A DNA stretch of 64,000 nt from an uncultured Roseburia sp. Its GTDB lineage: Bacteria > Bacillota > Clostridia > Lachnospirales > Lachnospiraceae. Positions 34,300-42,724 of this stretch are shown here, piece by piece. A program made the translations under genes and the position numbers. The notes under the pieces were generated by a model that was given only the letters and a program-made list of their open reading frames with translations, was not told where the DNA came from and did no database searches. Every line of letters begins with the position of its first letter. Position 1 is the stretch's first letter. The DNA is taken from positions 1 to 64,000 of the forward strand of contig CAMWKH010000006.1 in assembly GCA_947174805.1 (NCBI GenBank), read 5' to 3'.

Positions 34300-35400
34300 A
34301 TGAAAATATATACCTATGAATATTTGACAAACTATATTTTGCAGACAAATCACAGAGAACTTGAGGGAGTATTAACCAATATAGACGCTTTGTATGAAGC
34401 CTATGATGTGCCAAAGAAAAACGGTACCCGAAAAATACATGCGATTAGGAAAAACTACTTAGGCGGCATGGAGCTTCTAAGGCTCCAGAGGAATCTCTAC
34501 AGGCGTTTTTTGCGCTATGTTCCCATTGCAGTGAATGTAAAAGGATTTGTGGAAAAGGAAAGCTATCTCACATTTTTAAAGCCCCATGTGGGAAATACAT
34601 ATTTTATGCGTCTGGATATCTGCGATTTCTTTGGTTCTTTTTCGGAAGAGATGATGGAAGATGTTTTGGGAGAGCAGATTACGGATCATCAGGCATTGCA
34701 GCAGGTAATACGCCTTTGCACCCTGGAGGGAAAGCTGCCTCAGGGGGCTGTGACTTCCCCGGCGATATCTAATGTTTGTTTCCGCAGGGTGGACCAGAGG
34801 ATTTTAAAATACTGTCAGAGAATTGAGGAGCGGGTGCGCCAGGAAAAGAAGCGAAAATATGATTTTGGTTTTCCGCATATCTGTTTTACCCGGTATGCGG
34901 ACGACCTCTTGTTTAGTTCCAATTTTTTTGATTTTAAGAAAAATCTCTATTTTTTTCATCAGATTTCCCATATTTTAAAGGAAAATTATTTTATTTTAAA
35001 CAGAAAGAAAACCCGATTTGGTGAGGATGAAATTGTGTTAAACGGGTATGTGCTGGGGGATGGGATTCATCTTTCCAGGAAAAAGCTGGAGGAATTAAGG
35101 CAGGTTCTCTATTTTTTTAAAGACAAGTCCAAAGAAGAATTTGTGCCGGATCAGGGAAAGTTTTTAGACAGCGGGACTCTCCTTAGAAGTATGAATTCCT
35201 ATTTGACGCAAAGCAGATGCAGCCGTGAGCCTTTTACTTCTCCCCAGCAGATTTCCTATTATCTGGGGGGATACCGGTCGTTTCTGATATCTGTTCTCAG
35301 GGAAAATCAAAGGGAGACAGCGGGGGTATTAAAAGAGACGGAGAAACTTTTAAGGCGCATAGAAATGGTTTTGGATAAAATGGAAAGTTTGGAGGTATGA
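34300..35400 (+). CDS. Retron-type reverse transcriptase
   Basis: I place the start at ATG 34300, with AAGGA seven bases before it; the frame is open from a GTG at 34252, but that lies inside the structured RNA. The 366-residue protein carries reverse transcriptase regions in order: MRLDICDFFGSF (catalytic D106), LPQGAVTSPAISN (148-160) and TRYADDLLFS (Y199-D202). There is no maturase or HNH domain, which excludes a group II intron RT. The region-Y motif that is VTG in most retron RTs reads LNG (VLNGYVLGDG), so this is a divergent member. It would copy part of the upstream RNA into msDNA. DUF6602 follows after 1 base. Confidence 0.85.
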   Translation: MKIYTYEYLTNYILQTNHRELEGVLTNIDALYEAYDVPKKNGTRKIHAIRKNYLGGMELLRLQRNLYRRFLRYVPIAVNVKGFVEKESYLTFLKPHVGNTYFMRLDICDFFGSFSEEMMEDVLGEQITDHQALQQVIRLCTLEGKLPQGAVTSPAISNVCFRRVDQRILKYCQRIEERVRQEKKRKYDFGFPHICFTRYADDLLFSSNFFDFKKNLYFFHQISHILKENYFILNRKKTRFGEDEIVLNGYVLGDGIHLSRKKLEELRQVLYFFKDKSKEEFVPDQGKFLDSGTLLRSMNSYLTQSRCSREPFTSPQQISYYLGGYRSFLISVLRENQRETAGVLKETEKLLRRIEMVLDKMESLEV

Positions 35401-35401
35401 T

Positions 35402-36280
35402 ATGGGAGGAAACAGGGCAAGGAATTATTGGTCCAGTGAAATGGAAGCAGCGCTGGCAGCATACCGTCAGTTTGAGACGCTGATACCCGCAGCCAAGGGC
35501 GGAGGGGCAGCCCACAGGGGGGAGGACGGCAGATATGTGGAAAGTATTATAAAAAGCACTTTAGAGAAATTCCTCCCTGGGAATTTGGAAGTGCTAAATG
35601 GGTTTATCCTGCGTTCCGGGGTAAAAAGTTCTTTTTCCGGGAAGGCCCGGAAAGGGGATTTTGACAGGCACACAAGCCAGTTGGACGCCATTGTCTATGA
35701 TACGAAAAACTATCCGGTTTATCAGCGGTTTGGGGATACGGCAGTGGTGCTTCCAGAAGGTGTCGCAGGTATTATTTCCATAAAAAAAACACTTTCCCAA
35801 AATGATTTGTCCCATGAAATTATGATGTTGAAGGAGGCCGCTTCTCTCTGTGCATTTAGGAACCGCAAGGGGCCCTTTCTGGCCTTGGTGGGCATGGACG
35901 ATAAAGTGCTCGCCTCACCCCTTGACAGCGGTGTCAGGGTTTTGGATGTGATTGAGGAGGTGTTTTCTCAGGAAAAATGTATCTCCTATGAGGAGATGCC
36001 GGGATTTGTGGGGAGCCTCCGCCGCTGGTCGGTACATAAGACCCACAAAAAAAGCACCCAGAGCGCAAATTACCAGGTTTATGTCCACAGACAGGGGGAG
36101 GAACATTTGGGACTGCAATTTTTGCTGAAAGGCATTTTAGACGTCTATTACAGCCAGGGAAGAGAACATGGGGGGCAGCCGGGATTTGTCAGTTTTCCCT
36201 CCAGCCGGTGTTTTGAGGGCACTGCAAGGGAAATAAAATATCACCTAAAAGGCGGTGTGAAAAATATAAAAAAGATCTAA
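35402..36280 (+). CDS. DUF6602-like protein, possible PD-(D/E)XK relative, retron-associated
   Basis: This 292-residue protein resembles DUF6602: HRGEDGRYVESIIKSTL, then FLPGNLEVLNGFIL, QLDAIVYD (D95) and VAGIISIKKTLS. The order matches a restriction-endonuclease-like core in which an aspartate precedes an E-x-K strand (typically IEVK). Here the glutamate position reads serine (S126-I-K128), so nuclease activity may be altered or lost. The C-terminal half shows no known domain. It starts one base after the RT stop, which makes it part of the retron operon. No known retron type that I recall contains exactly OLD, RT and DUF6602, so its role (second effector, regulator or msDNA-binding protein) is open. 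Confidence 0.68.
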   Translation: MGGNRARNYWSSEMEAALAAYRQFETLIPAAKGGGAAHRGEDGRYVESIIKSTLEKFLPGNLEVLNGFILRSGVKSSFSGKARKGDFDRHTSQLDAIVYDTKNYPVYQRFGDTAVVLPEGVAGIISIKKTLSQNDLSHEIMMLKEAASLCAFRNRKGPFLALVGMDDKVLASPLDSGVRVLDVIEEVFSQEKCISYEEMPGFVGSLRRWSVHKTHKKSTQSANYQVYVHRQGEEHLGLQFLLKGILDVYYSQGREHGGQPGFVSFPSSRCFEGTAREIKYHLKGGVKNIKKI

Positions 36281-36302
36281 GATAGGAAAGTGGAGAACAT
36301 AC

Positions 36303-36797
36303 ATGTGGAATTTCATAGAAAAAACAGCATATTTGATATTAAAGCGGGGTTTTTCCCTGGTGGGAAAAGAGCCCTCAGATGAATTTTTTGCATCCCTTAT
36401 GCAGTTTGTAAAGTTTGGCATTGTGGGGGTCAGCAATACTGTGATTAGTTATGTGATATATGTGGCCAGCCTGTCTGCTTTCCGGCAGATTGGGATTTTA
36501 CCTAAATCAGGATATATAGTTTCCCAGGGAATCGCTTTTGTGTTAAGCGTACTGTGGTCTTTTTATTGGAACAATAAAGTGGTGTTTCTTTCCGGGGAAG
36601 GGGAGAGGAATCTGTGGAAGGCCCTGGCAAAGACCTATGTTTCTTATTCTTTTACAGGTCTTTTTCTAAACAGTATCCTTCTGGTCTTGTGGGTGCAGGT
36701 GTTTCATATTTCAGAATTTACCGCCCCCATTATCAACCTTTTAATCAGCGTCCCCTTAAATTTTATTTTAAATAAACTGTGGGCTTTTAAGCAGTAA
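36303..36797 (+). CDS. GtrA-family membrane protein
   Basis: This 164-residue protein has four membrane helices (about 38-60, 72-95, 113-133, 140-160) and the family signatures FVKFGIVGVSNTVISYVIY and PLNFILNKLWAF. GtrA/DPMS-like proteins are thought to flip undecaprenyl-phosphate-linked sugars or to assist that step for glycan modification. The N-terminal ~35 residues are a basic cytoplasmic extension. It opens the second glycopolymer locus, 22 bases after the retron operon, and two lipid-linked-sugar GT2 enzymes further down could supply its substrate. Confidence 0.88.
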   Translation: MWNFIEKTAYLILKRGFSLVGKEPSDEFFASLMQFVKFGIVGVSNTVISYVIYVASLSAFRQIGILPKSGYIVSQGIAFVLSVLWSFYWNNKVVFLSGEGERNLWKALAKTYVSYSFTGLFLNSILLVLWVQVFHISEFTAPIINLLISVPLNFILNKLWAFKQ

Positions 36798-36800
36798 AAG

Positions 36801-36829
36801 TTGCGATTCTTGTAAATTATTGGTATAAT
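36801..36829 (+). promoter_or_regulatory. Sigma-A promoter for the nucleotidyltransferase gene
   Basis: TTGCGA (36801-36806) and a perfect TATAAT (36824-36829) are spaced by 17 bases, with an extended TGG just before the -10. It starts 33 bases ahead of the ATG at 36862. Confidence 0.7.
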
Positions 36830-36861
36830 AAAAGAATTATAGGTTTAAAGGAGATAGGAAT

Positions 36862-37791
36862 ATGGCAAAAACTACATTAGTTATTATGGCAGCAGGAATC
36901 GGCAGCCGTTTTGGAGGAGGAATCAAACAGCTTACCCCGGTAGGGCCAGGGGGCGAAATTATTATGGATTATTCTATCTATGACGCCAGGGAAGCAGGGT
37001 TTGACGAGGTGATTTTCATTATCCGAAAGGATTTGGAAAAGGATTTTAAGGAGATAATCGGAGACAGGATTGAGAAGATTCTTCCTGTAAAATATGCTTT
37101 CCAGGAACTTGACGATTTGCCGGAGGGATTTGAAAAGCCAGAGGAGAGGACAAAGCCCTGGGGGACAGGCCAGGCAGTTCTTGCAATCAAAGGCCTTGTG
37201 GATAATCCTTTTGTGGTGATTAATGCAGATGATTATTACGGGAAAGAGGCTTTTGTAAAACTTCACGACTATCTCCTTGCCCACATGGATGCAGCAGGTC
37301 AGAAAGAACCCTATGAGATTTCCATGGCAGGATTTATTTTGAAAAATACCTTGAGCGAAAATGGGGGAGTTACCAGAGGGGTTTGTCAGACAGACGAGAG
37401 CGGCACTTTGAAAAATGTAAAAGAAACAGGGGAGATTCAGTACAGAGACGGAAAACTCATGGGAGTGGATGACGACAAAAATTCTGTGGAATTAAATGAG
37501 GATAGTTACGTTTCCATGAACATGTGGGGCTTATATCCCTGCTTTTTGGAGGAGCTGGAGACTGGATTTAAAGAGTTTCTTTCCAATATAAAAGAGGGAG
37601 ACATCAAAGCGGAGTATCTTCTTCCCAGGATTATTGATAAGATGTTAAAGGAGGGAAGGGCCAAGGTTTCTGTGTTGGAGACAAGGGATAAGTGGTTTGG
37701 AGTGACTTACCAGGAAGATAAACAGAGTGTGATGGATTCCATTCACGATTTGGTGAAAAAAGGTGTGTACAAAGAGAAATTGTTTTCTTAA
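36862..37791 (+). CDS. Sugar-phosphate nucleotidyltransferase-like protein
   Basis: This 309-residue GT-A-like nucleotidyltransferase starts MAKTTLVIMAAGIGSRFGGG, a variant of the LAGGxGTR signature, followed by KQLTPVGPGGEIIMDYSIYDA. VINADDYYG is the metal-binding DD site, and ETGEIQY and MNMWG lie in the sugar region. It resembles UDP-glucose pyrophosphorylase-like proteins common in Firmicutes glycan loci, but the base and sugar are not evident. It has its own promoter and an AAAGGAG ribosome site. A secreted glycosidase-like gene follows 21 bases later. Confidence 0.82.
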   Translation: MAKTTLVIMAAGIGSRFGGGIKQLTPVGPGGEIIMDYSIYDAREAGFDEVIFIIRKDLEKDFKEIIGDRIEKILPVKYAFQELDDLPEGFEKPEERTKPWGTGQAVLAIKGLVDNPFVVINADDYYGKEAFVKLHDYLLAHMDAAGQKEPYEISMAGFILKNTLSENGGVTRGVCQTDESGTLKNVKETGEIQYRDGKLMGVDDDKNSVELNEDSYVSMNMWGLYPCFLEELETGFKEFLSNIKEGDIKAEYLLPRIIDKMLKEGRAKVSVLETRDKWFGVTYQEDKQSVMDSIHDLVKKGVYKEKLFS

Positions 37792-37812
37792 GAGGAATTA
37801 AAGGAGTTTGGA

Positions 37813-40707
37813 ATGAAAAAATTTAGTGGTATCAGGCTTTTTATCGCAGGGCTGATTTTGATTTTGGGAGTTTCCTTTTTCCCGGCAGAGTGTGTCAAGG
37901 CGGCGGAAAATCCGGTGGCCATAAAATCTTGCAAATTAAACGGCAGCGGAAGCAAGCTTACCGTTAAGGCAAAGGTAAAAAAGAAAACTTCCGAGATGGG
38001 GAAAAAGCTTTATCTTATAGGTTTGGAACCATATCACTCGGAAACCGGAAAAAAGAGCGTCACCCCGCTTGCCAATGTAAGGGCAAAAAAGGGTACAATT
38101 ACTTTCAAGATAAAATATAAAAGCGACATGCTTTATAAAAAATATGCTGTGGCATATAAAAAGGGAAAAAAGTATCAGATTGTCAGCGATAACAGCTATA
38201 TCACAAATCCGGAGGTTCTGGCCTCTTACTCTGGCTCCGGGCCAAAGACCTCCTCAAAAAAAGGCCTGCAGGTGGAGGAAATTTCGGATTCCCTGGAAGT
38301 TGGGACAAAACATGCGGTGATTAACTGGACCTTAAGCTCTATCTTAACCAGTCAGAGCAATGGAAACGCAGTGCCTTTTAAATACCGGGGGGTGACTTAT
38401 TACCTGGATGAAAATGTGATGTCCCACAATGATGGGGTGGTGCAGGCCTATAACCAGGGGGGAGCCAAAGTGACCATTATCCTGCTCCTGCCGGAGGATA
38501 CCAGCAATGCCACTGCTTCCATGCGTTTTAACGGGCCTGCAGCGGCAAAATTTTCCTCCATTAACACGGGAAATAAAGCGGGATGCCGGACTTTTGAGGC
38601 GGTGATGACCTATCTTGCCAAGCGTTACGGTACGAAAAACAACCTTGTCTCCGGCTGGATTTTAGGAAATGAGGTGGACAGTCCCTTTTACTGGAATTAC
38701 GGGGGGAGCAAAAAACAGAGTTCCTACATCAGCAACTATGCCAGGAGTTTTAGAATCTGCTACAATGCGGTGAAATCCGTGAGCAAGAAGGCAAAGGTAT
38801 ATATCAGTGTGGACCACAACTGGAATACGGACCCGGACGGGGCGGGAACCAGATTTTTTTCCACCAAATCCACCCTGGACAGTTTTTATAAAAAGATTAA
38901 CAAACAGGGGAAAATTACTTTTCAGATTGCCTACCACGCATATCCCCAGGGACTGGGGGACCCCATATTCTGGGATGACAGCAACGCCACAAATTCTGTG
39001 AAGGCAAAGATAGTAAATTTTAAAAATTTAAATGTGCTGACGGACTATGTGAAGAAAAATTACGGAAAGAAATATACCATTATGCTCTCGGAGCAGTCTT
39101 TTAACTCCACCAGGGGAGAAGTTGTCCAGGCGGCGGCTTACGCCTATGCCTACTATATCAGCGAGACAAACAGCATGATAGAATCTTTTATCTATGGCAG
39201 GGAGTTTGACAACGACGGGGAGCCGGGGTATCTCTGGGGGCTTTGCACCAAAGACCATCAGAAACGTCTTTTGTGGCATGTATTCCAGTATATTGATACG
39301 GCGGATTCCTTTACATTTACTGACCCGCTGGTGAGCTCCACCAATATAAAATCCTGGACGAAAATAAAAGGATTTAAGAAGGATAAGTTTAAAAAGATGG
39401 CTTCCATACGGAATGTAAAGCCGGCAATTACTTCGGCAGAGAGTACGGATACCAATGAGATTACCTTGACCTGGGATAAAATTAGGACAGGGGACGGGTA
39501 TGAGATAGAGAGAAAAGGTCCGGGGGATAAAGACTATGTTTTGGTGGCTTCTCTTCGGGGCAACTCTACCGTAAGCTTTCAGGATAAAAATGTGCTCTCT
39601 GGAAATACATATACTTACAGGGTAAGGATGTTTAAAGAAGCTCCTGTAAAGGGAAAGCCGAATCAGAAAAAAAGTATTTTCGGCCCCAGGTCTGCCGGGG
39701 TGAAAGCTGTGGCCACCACCGGGCAGGTGGTTTTGGACACGAAAAAATGTAAGGTGGACGGCAATAAGATTACCATTGCATGGAAAGAATTAAAAGGAGT
39801 AAGTGGTTATGAAATTCTTCGTTCCACTCAGGAAGAGGGAGGATACACTTTAATTGGAAAAAGTGATTCCACAAAATATGTGGATGAAAATACCATATCA
39901 GGCACGGAATATTATTATAAAGTCAGAGCCTTTGTCTTTGCAAACGGGCAGAATCTGTGGGGAAAAGAATCGGACAGCGTAAAGGAGACGGCAATGATCG
40001 GGCTAAGGGCTGCGGTTATTGACGGAAAGGTAGTATTAAACTGGAGTCAGTGGCAAAATTCGGGAACCTACCGTGTATACTGCGCAGAAGAAGGGGAAGA
40101 CTTTAAACGGATAGCTGTGGTGAAAACTCCGGCAGTCGGCGGATATTCCTGGTCAGGAGTCAATTATGTCAATCCGGCCAATGAAAAGGTTCCCTTTGAA
40201 TGGGGACAAACCTATCGGTTTAAGATAAAAGCCGAGGTGGAAAACGGAAAACTAAGCCCGGACTCCAATATTGCCCAGTTGACACCTGCACAGGACATGA
40301 ATACCACTGAGGTAAATGATATTCCTCCGGAGGATACTACGGAGGAGACGACAGAAGATACGGAGACTACCGAGACAACAGAGAGCACTGAGAGCAGCGA
40401 GGCCACCGAGACTACCCAGGACACGGAAAGTACGGAGAGTACCGGAGAAACGGAATCTGAGGAGACTACGGAAAATACGGAGACTGTAGAAAACACGGAA
40501 AGTTTGGATACCACAGAATCAACAGGCGTAACCCCTGACACGGAAAATACCCAGAGTAGTGAGACGGAGAATTCTGCCGGGGACAGTGGGACTGTAGAAA
40601 ATACGGAGAGCGTTGACATGCCGGGAGAAACAGAAAGCCAGGAAAATATCCAGATGCCGGGGGAGACGGACATGCCCGGGACAATCGATATGCCGGATAC
40701 GCTTTAA
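37813..40707 (+). CDS. Secreted DUF5722-like glycosidase with FnIII domains
   Basis: This 964-residue protein has a signal peptide (basic start, hydrophobic ~9-25, cleavage near VKA-AE). Residues ~150-530 resemble DUF5722, a TIM-barrel glycoside-hydrolase-like domain: GWILGNEVDSP offers the asparagine-glutamate acid/base pair (E287), and TIMLSEQSF the nucleophile candidate (E427). Two to three fibronectin type III-like domains follow (about 535-835, with GYEIER and GYEILR strands). The last ~130 residues are a Thr/Glu/Ser-rich linker with repeats such as TESTE and MPGETE. No LPXTG anchor is seen. It may process or bind the cell's own wall polymer or host glycans. Substrate is unknown. Confidence 0.75.
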   Translation: MKKFSGIRLFIAGLILILGVSFFPAECVKAAENPVAIKSCKLNGSGSKLTVKAKVKKKTSEMGKKLYLIGLEPYHSETGKKSVTPLANVRAKKGTITFKIKYKSDMLYKKYAVAYKKGKKYQIVSDNSYITNPEVLASYSGSGPKTSSKKGLQVEEISDSLEVGTKHAVINWTLSSILTSQSNGNAVPFKYRGVTYYLDENVMSHNDGVVQAYNQGGAKVTIILLLPEDTSNATASMRFNGPAAAKFSSINTGNKAGCRTFEAVMTYLAKRYGTKNNLVSGWILGNEVDSPFYWNYGGSKKQSSYISNYARSFRICYNAVKSVSKKAKVYISVDHNWNTDPDGAGTRFFSTKSTLDSFYKKINKQGKITFQIAYHAYPQGLGDPIFWDDSNATNSVKAKIVNFKNLNVLTDYVKKNYGKKYTIMLSEQSFNSTRGEVVQAAAYAYAYYISETNSMIESFIYGREFDNDGEPGYLWGLCTKDHQKRLLWHVFQYIDTADSFTFTDPLVSSTNIKSWTKIKGFKKDKFKKMASIRNVKPAITSAESTDTNEITLTWDKIRTGDGYEIERKGPGDKDYVLVASLRGNSTVSFQDKNVLSGNTYTYRVRMFKEAPVKGKPNQKKSIFGPRSAGVKAVATTGQVVLDTKKCKVDGNKITIAWKELKGVSGYEILRSTQEEGGYTLIGKSDSTKYVDENTISGTEYYYKVRAFVFANGQNLWGKESDSVKETAMIGLRAAVIDGKVVLNWSQWQNSGTYRVYCAEEGEDFKRIAVVKTPAVGGYSWSGVNYVNPANEKVPFEWGQTYRFKIKAEVENGKLSPDSNIAQLTPAQDMNTTEVNDIPPEDTTEETTEDTETTETTESTESSEATETTQDTESTESTGETESEETTENTETVENTESLDTTESTGVTPDTENTQSSETENSAGDSGTVENTESVDMPGETESQENIQMPGETDMPGTIDMPDTL

Positions 40708-40719
40708 TTGGAGGATATT

Positions 40720-41664
40720 ATGCTGCTTACAGTAATTGTACCTTGTTATAACGAGGAGGAAGCGCTGCATTACTTTTACCGGGAGATGGAAAAGGTAATG
40801 GGAGTTATGCAGGATGTGGAATTTGAGCTGTTGTTTGTCAATGATGGTTCAAGGGATAAAACATTGGAGAATGTGAAGGAAATGGCAGAGAAGGACAGAC
40901 GTGTGAAATATGTGTCTTTCTCCAGAAATTTCGGCAAGGAAGCCGCTATCTATGCAGGGCTTCAGTATGCCGGAGGGGATATGGTGTGCATAATGGATGC
41001 AGATTTGCAGGATCCCCCTGCGCTGCTTCCGGAAATGTACCGGGTGGTTGTGGAGGAGGGATACGATTCCGTGGCAACAAGGCGGGTCTCCAGAAAGGGG
41101 GAGCCGCCCATCCGCTCTTTTTTTGCCAGAATGTTTTATCGGATTATCAATAAAATCTCAAAGACGGATATTGTAGACGGGGCAAGAGATTACCGTCTTA
41201 TGACCAGGGCTTTTGTGGATGCCCTCTTAGAGCTGGGAGAATATAACCGTTTTTCCAAAGGGCTTTTTGGCTGGGTGGGGTTTCGCACAAAATGGTTGGA
41301 ATTTGAAAATGTGGAACGGGTGGCCGGGGAGACGAAATGGTCTTTCTGGAAACTGTTTATGTATTCCATTGAGGGAATTGTGGCATTTTCCACGGTGCCA
41401 TTGTCCCTTGCCTCTTTTGGGGGAGTGATTATGTGCGGCATTTCCGCCCTTGCCATAATATTTATTATTGTGCGGCAGATTCTCTACGGAGGTTCCGCTT
41501 ACGGTTGGCCCTCCATGGTGTGCATTATGATATTTTTGGGAGGCATCCAGCTTTTGTGTGTGGGAATTTTAGGCTCTTATCTTTCCAGGATGTATCTGGA
41601 AGTGAAAAAGCGCCCGATTTATATTTGCAAGGAAACCAATACCACGAAAAACGAAGGAAATTAG
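40720..41664 (+). CDS. GT2 polyprenyl-phosphate sugar transferase (GtrB/ArnC/DPM1-like)
   Basis: The start is ATG 40720 with GGAGG seven bases upstream; the frame is open from a TTG at 40708. The 314-residue enzyme has TVIVPCYNEEEAL, FVNDGSRDKT, ARNFGKEAA-like SRNFGKEAAIYAG, the catalytic MDADLQDPP, and two C-terminal helices (about 225-300). It should load a sugar (often glucose or GlcNAc) onto undecaprenyl phosphate in the cytoplasm. With the GtrA-like protein and the GT-C-like proteins downstream it makes a plausible three-part glycan-decoration module. It ends one base before the next gene. Confidence 0.9.
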   Translation: MLLTVIVPCYNEEEALHYFYREMEKVMGVMQDVEFELLFVNDGSRDKTLENVKEMAEKDRRVKYVSFSRNFGKEAAIYAGLQYAGGDMVCIMDADLQDPPALLPEMYRVVVEEGYDSVATRRVSRKGEPPIRSFFARMFYRIINKISKTDIVDGARDYRLMTRAFVDALLELGEYNRFSKGLFGWVGFRTKWLEFENVERVAGETKWSFWKLFMYSIEGIVAFSTVPLSLASFGGVIMCGISALAIIFIIVRQILYGGSAYGWPSMVCIMIFLGGIQLLCVGILGSYLSRMYLEVKKRPIYICKETNTTKNEGN

Positions 41665-41665
41665 C

Positions 41666-42712
41666 ATGTTAAAAACTCTGATTCTGCTGGCAGTGTTTCT
41701 GCTGCTTGTCCCCTTTTTGCTGGGGCTTTTGATTACCCGTTTTACGGAGATGGAAAAAAATAATGTTATGTTTAACCTTGTGGCAGGGTATATTCTCGCC
41801 CTGGGCTTGTTTGAGGTTTTGGCGCTTCCCATGATTTATGGAAGGAAGAGCCTTTCTCTTCTCATAAGTTTTTACGGGGGGATACTTTTGGTCGGGGCGG
41901 TACTTTCCCTGATTATAAATTGCAAGAGAGTATATCAGGCTGCCCTGGATACGATTTCAGAGGTGAAAAGGTTTCCCCTGGCAGTCTGGGGAGAAATCAT
42001 TCTGATTTTCTGCCAGGTGCTGATTTATAAACGTTACCAGTACACCAACACGGATGACGCTTTTTATGTGGCCAGTGCAGCCACATCTCTATCCACCGAC
42101 ACCATATTTCAGTATAATCCCTACACGGGGGAACTCTATAAAAATCTGCCTTCCCGCTATGTCTTGTCTCCCTTTCACGCCTTTATTGCTGTAGTGAGCA
42201 AGGCGGTTTGTAACCATCCCGCCATTATCGCCCACTCTGTTTTCATGATTTGGTTTCTCCTGGTGGCCTATATGGTGTATGCATTAATCGGAAGGAATTT
42301 GTTTCACGGAGACAAAGAAAAAACGGGGTATTTTTTAATTCTTTTCACAATGCTTACGATATTTTCCGGTTACAGTGAGCGCACCAGCGGGCTGTTCCTC
42401 TTAATCCGCCTGTGGCAGGGAAAAGCTTTTCTGGCAGGGATTCTTCTTCCATTGATTTTATACCTGTTTTTAAGGCTGTTTCGTGAAGAGGAAGTGAGGG
42501 CTTGTTTGGCAGAGTGGATTCTTCTGGTGTTTTTAATGAGCGCCTGCTGTATGGTGTCCTCCATGGGAGTGATGCTTGGAGCGGTTATGACAGGGATTTT
42601 AGGGCTGCTTTTGGCCCTAAAGAAAAGGCGGTTCTCTCTGTTAGTCCTCGCCTTTTTGTGCTGTATCCCAAATATATTCTGTGCAGGGGCATATCTGTGG
42701 ATCCGGCGGTAA
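41666..42712 (+). CDS. DUF6077-like polytopic membrane protein, N-terminal part before an in-frame stop
   Basis: This frame gives 348 residues and about nine hydrophobic helices, with an extracytoplasmic loop YQYTNTDDAFYVASAAT whose acidic pair suits a GT-C-type active site. It resembles DUF6077-like membrane proteins of Firmicutes glycan loci. It ends at TAA 42710-42712, directly after a helix (CAGAYLWIRR). The same reading frame continues without another stop into the next entry, where further helices appear. I judge the two to be one gene cut by a nonsense codon, or a sequence error, rather than two separate genes. Confidence 0.7.
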   Translation: MLKTLILLAVFLLLVPFLLGLLITRFTEMEKNNVMFNLVAGYILALGLFEVLALPMIYGRKSLSLLISFYGGILLVGAVLSLIINCKRVYQAALDTISEVKRFPLAVWGEIILIFCQVLIYKRYQYTNTDDAFYVASAATSLSTDTIFQYNPYTGELYKNLPSRYVLSPFHAFIAVVSKAVCNHPAIIAHSVFMIWFLLVAYMVYALIGRNLFHGDKEKTGYFLILFTMLTIFSGYSERTSGLFLLIRLWQGKAFLAGILLPLILYLFLRLFREEEVRACLAEWILLVFLMSACCMVSSMGVMLGAVMTGILGLLLALKKRRFSLLVLAFLCCIPNIFCAGAYLWIRR

Positions 42713-42724
42713 TATGCGTTTCAG

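Noticed and set aside
34300-35400. Group II intron reverse transcriptase
   Set aside because: No maturase or HNH domain follows, the protein is short, and the upstream RNA shows retron-like paired ends rather than intron domains V and VI.
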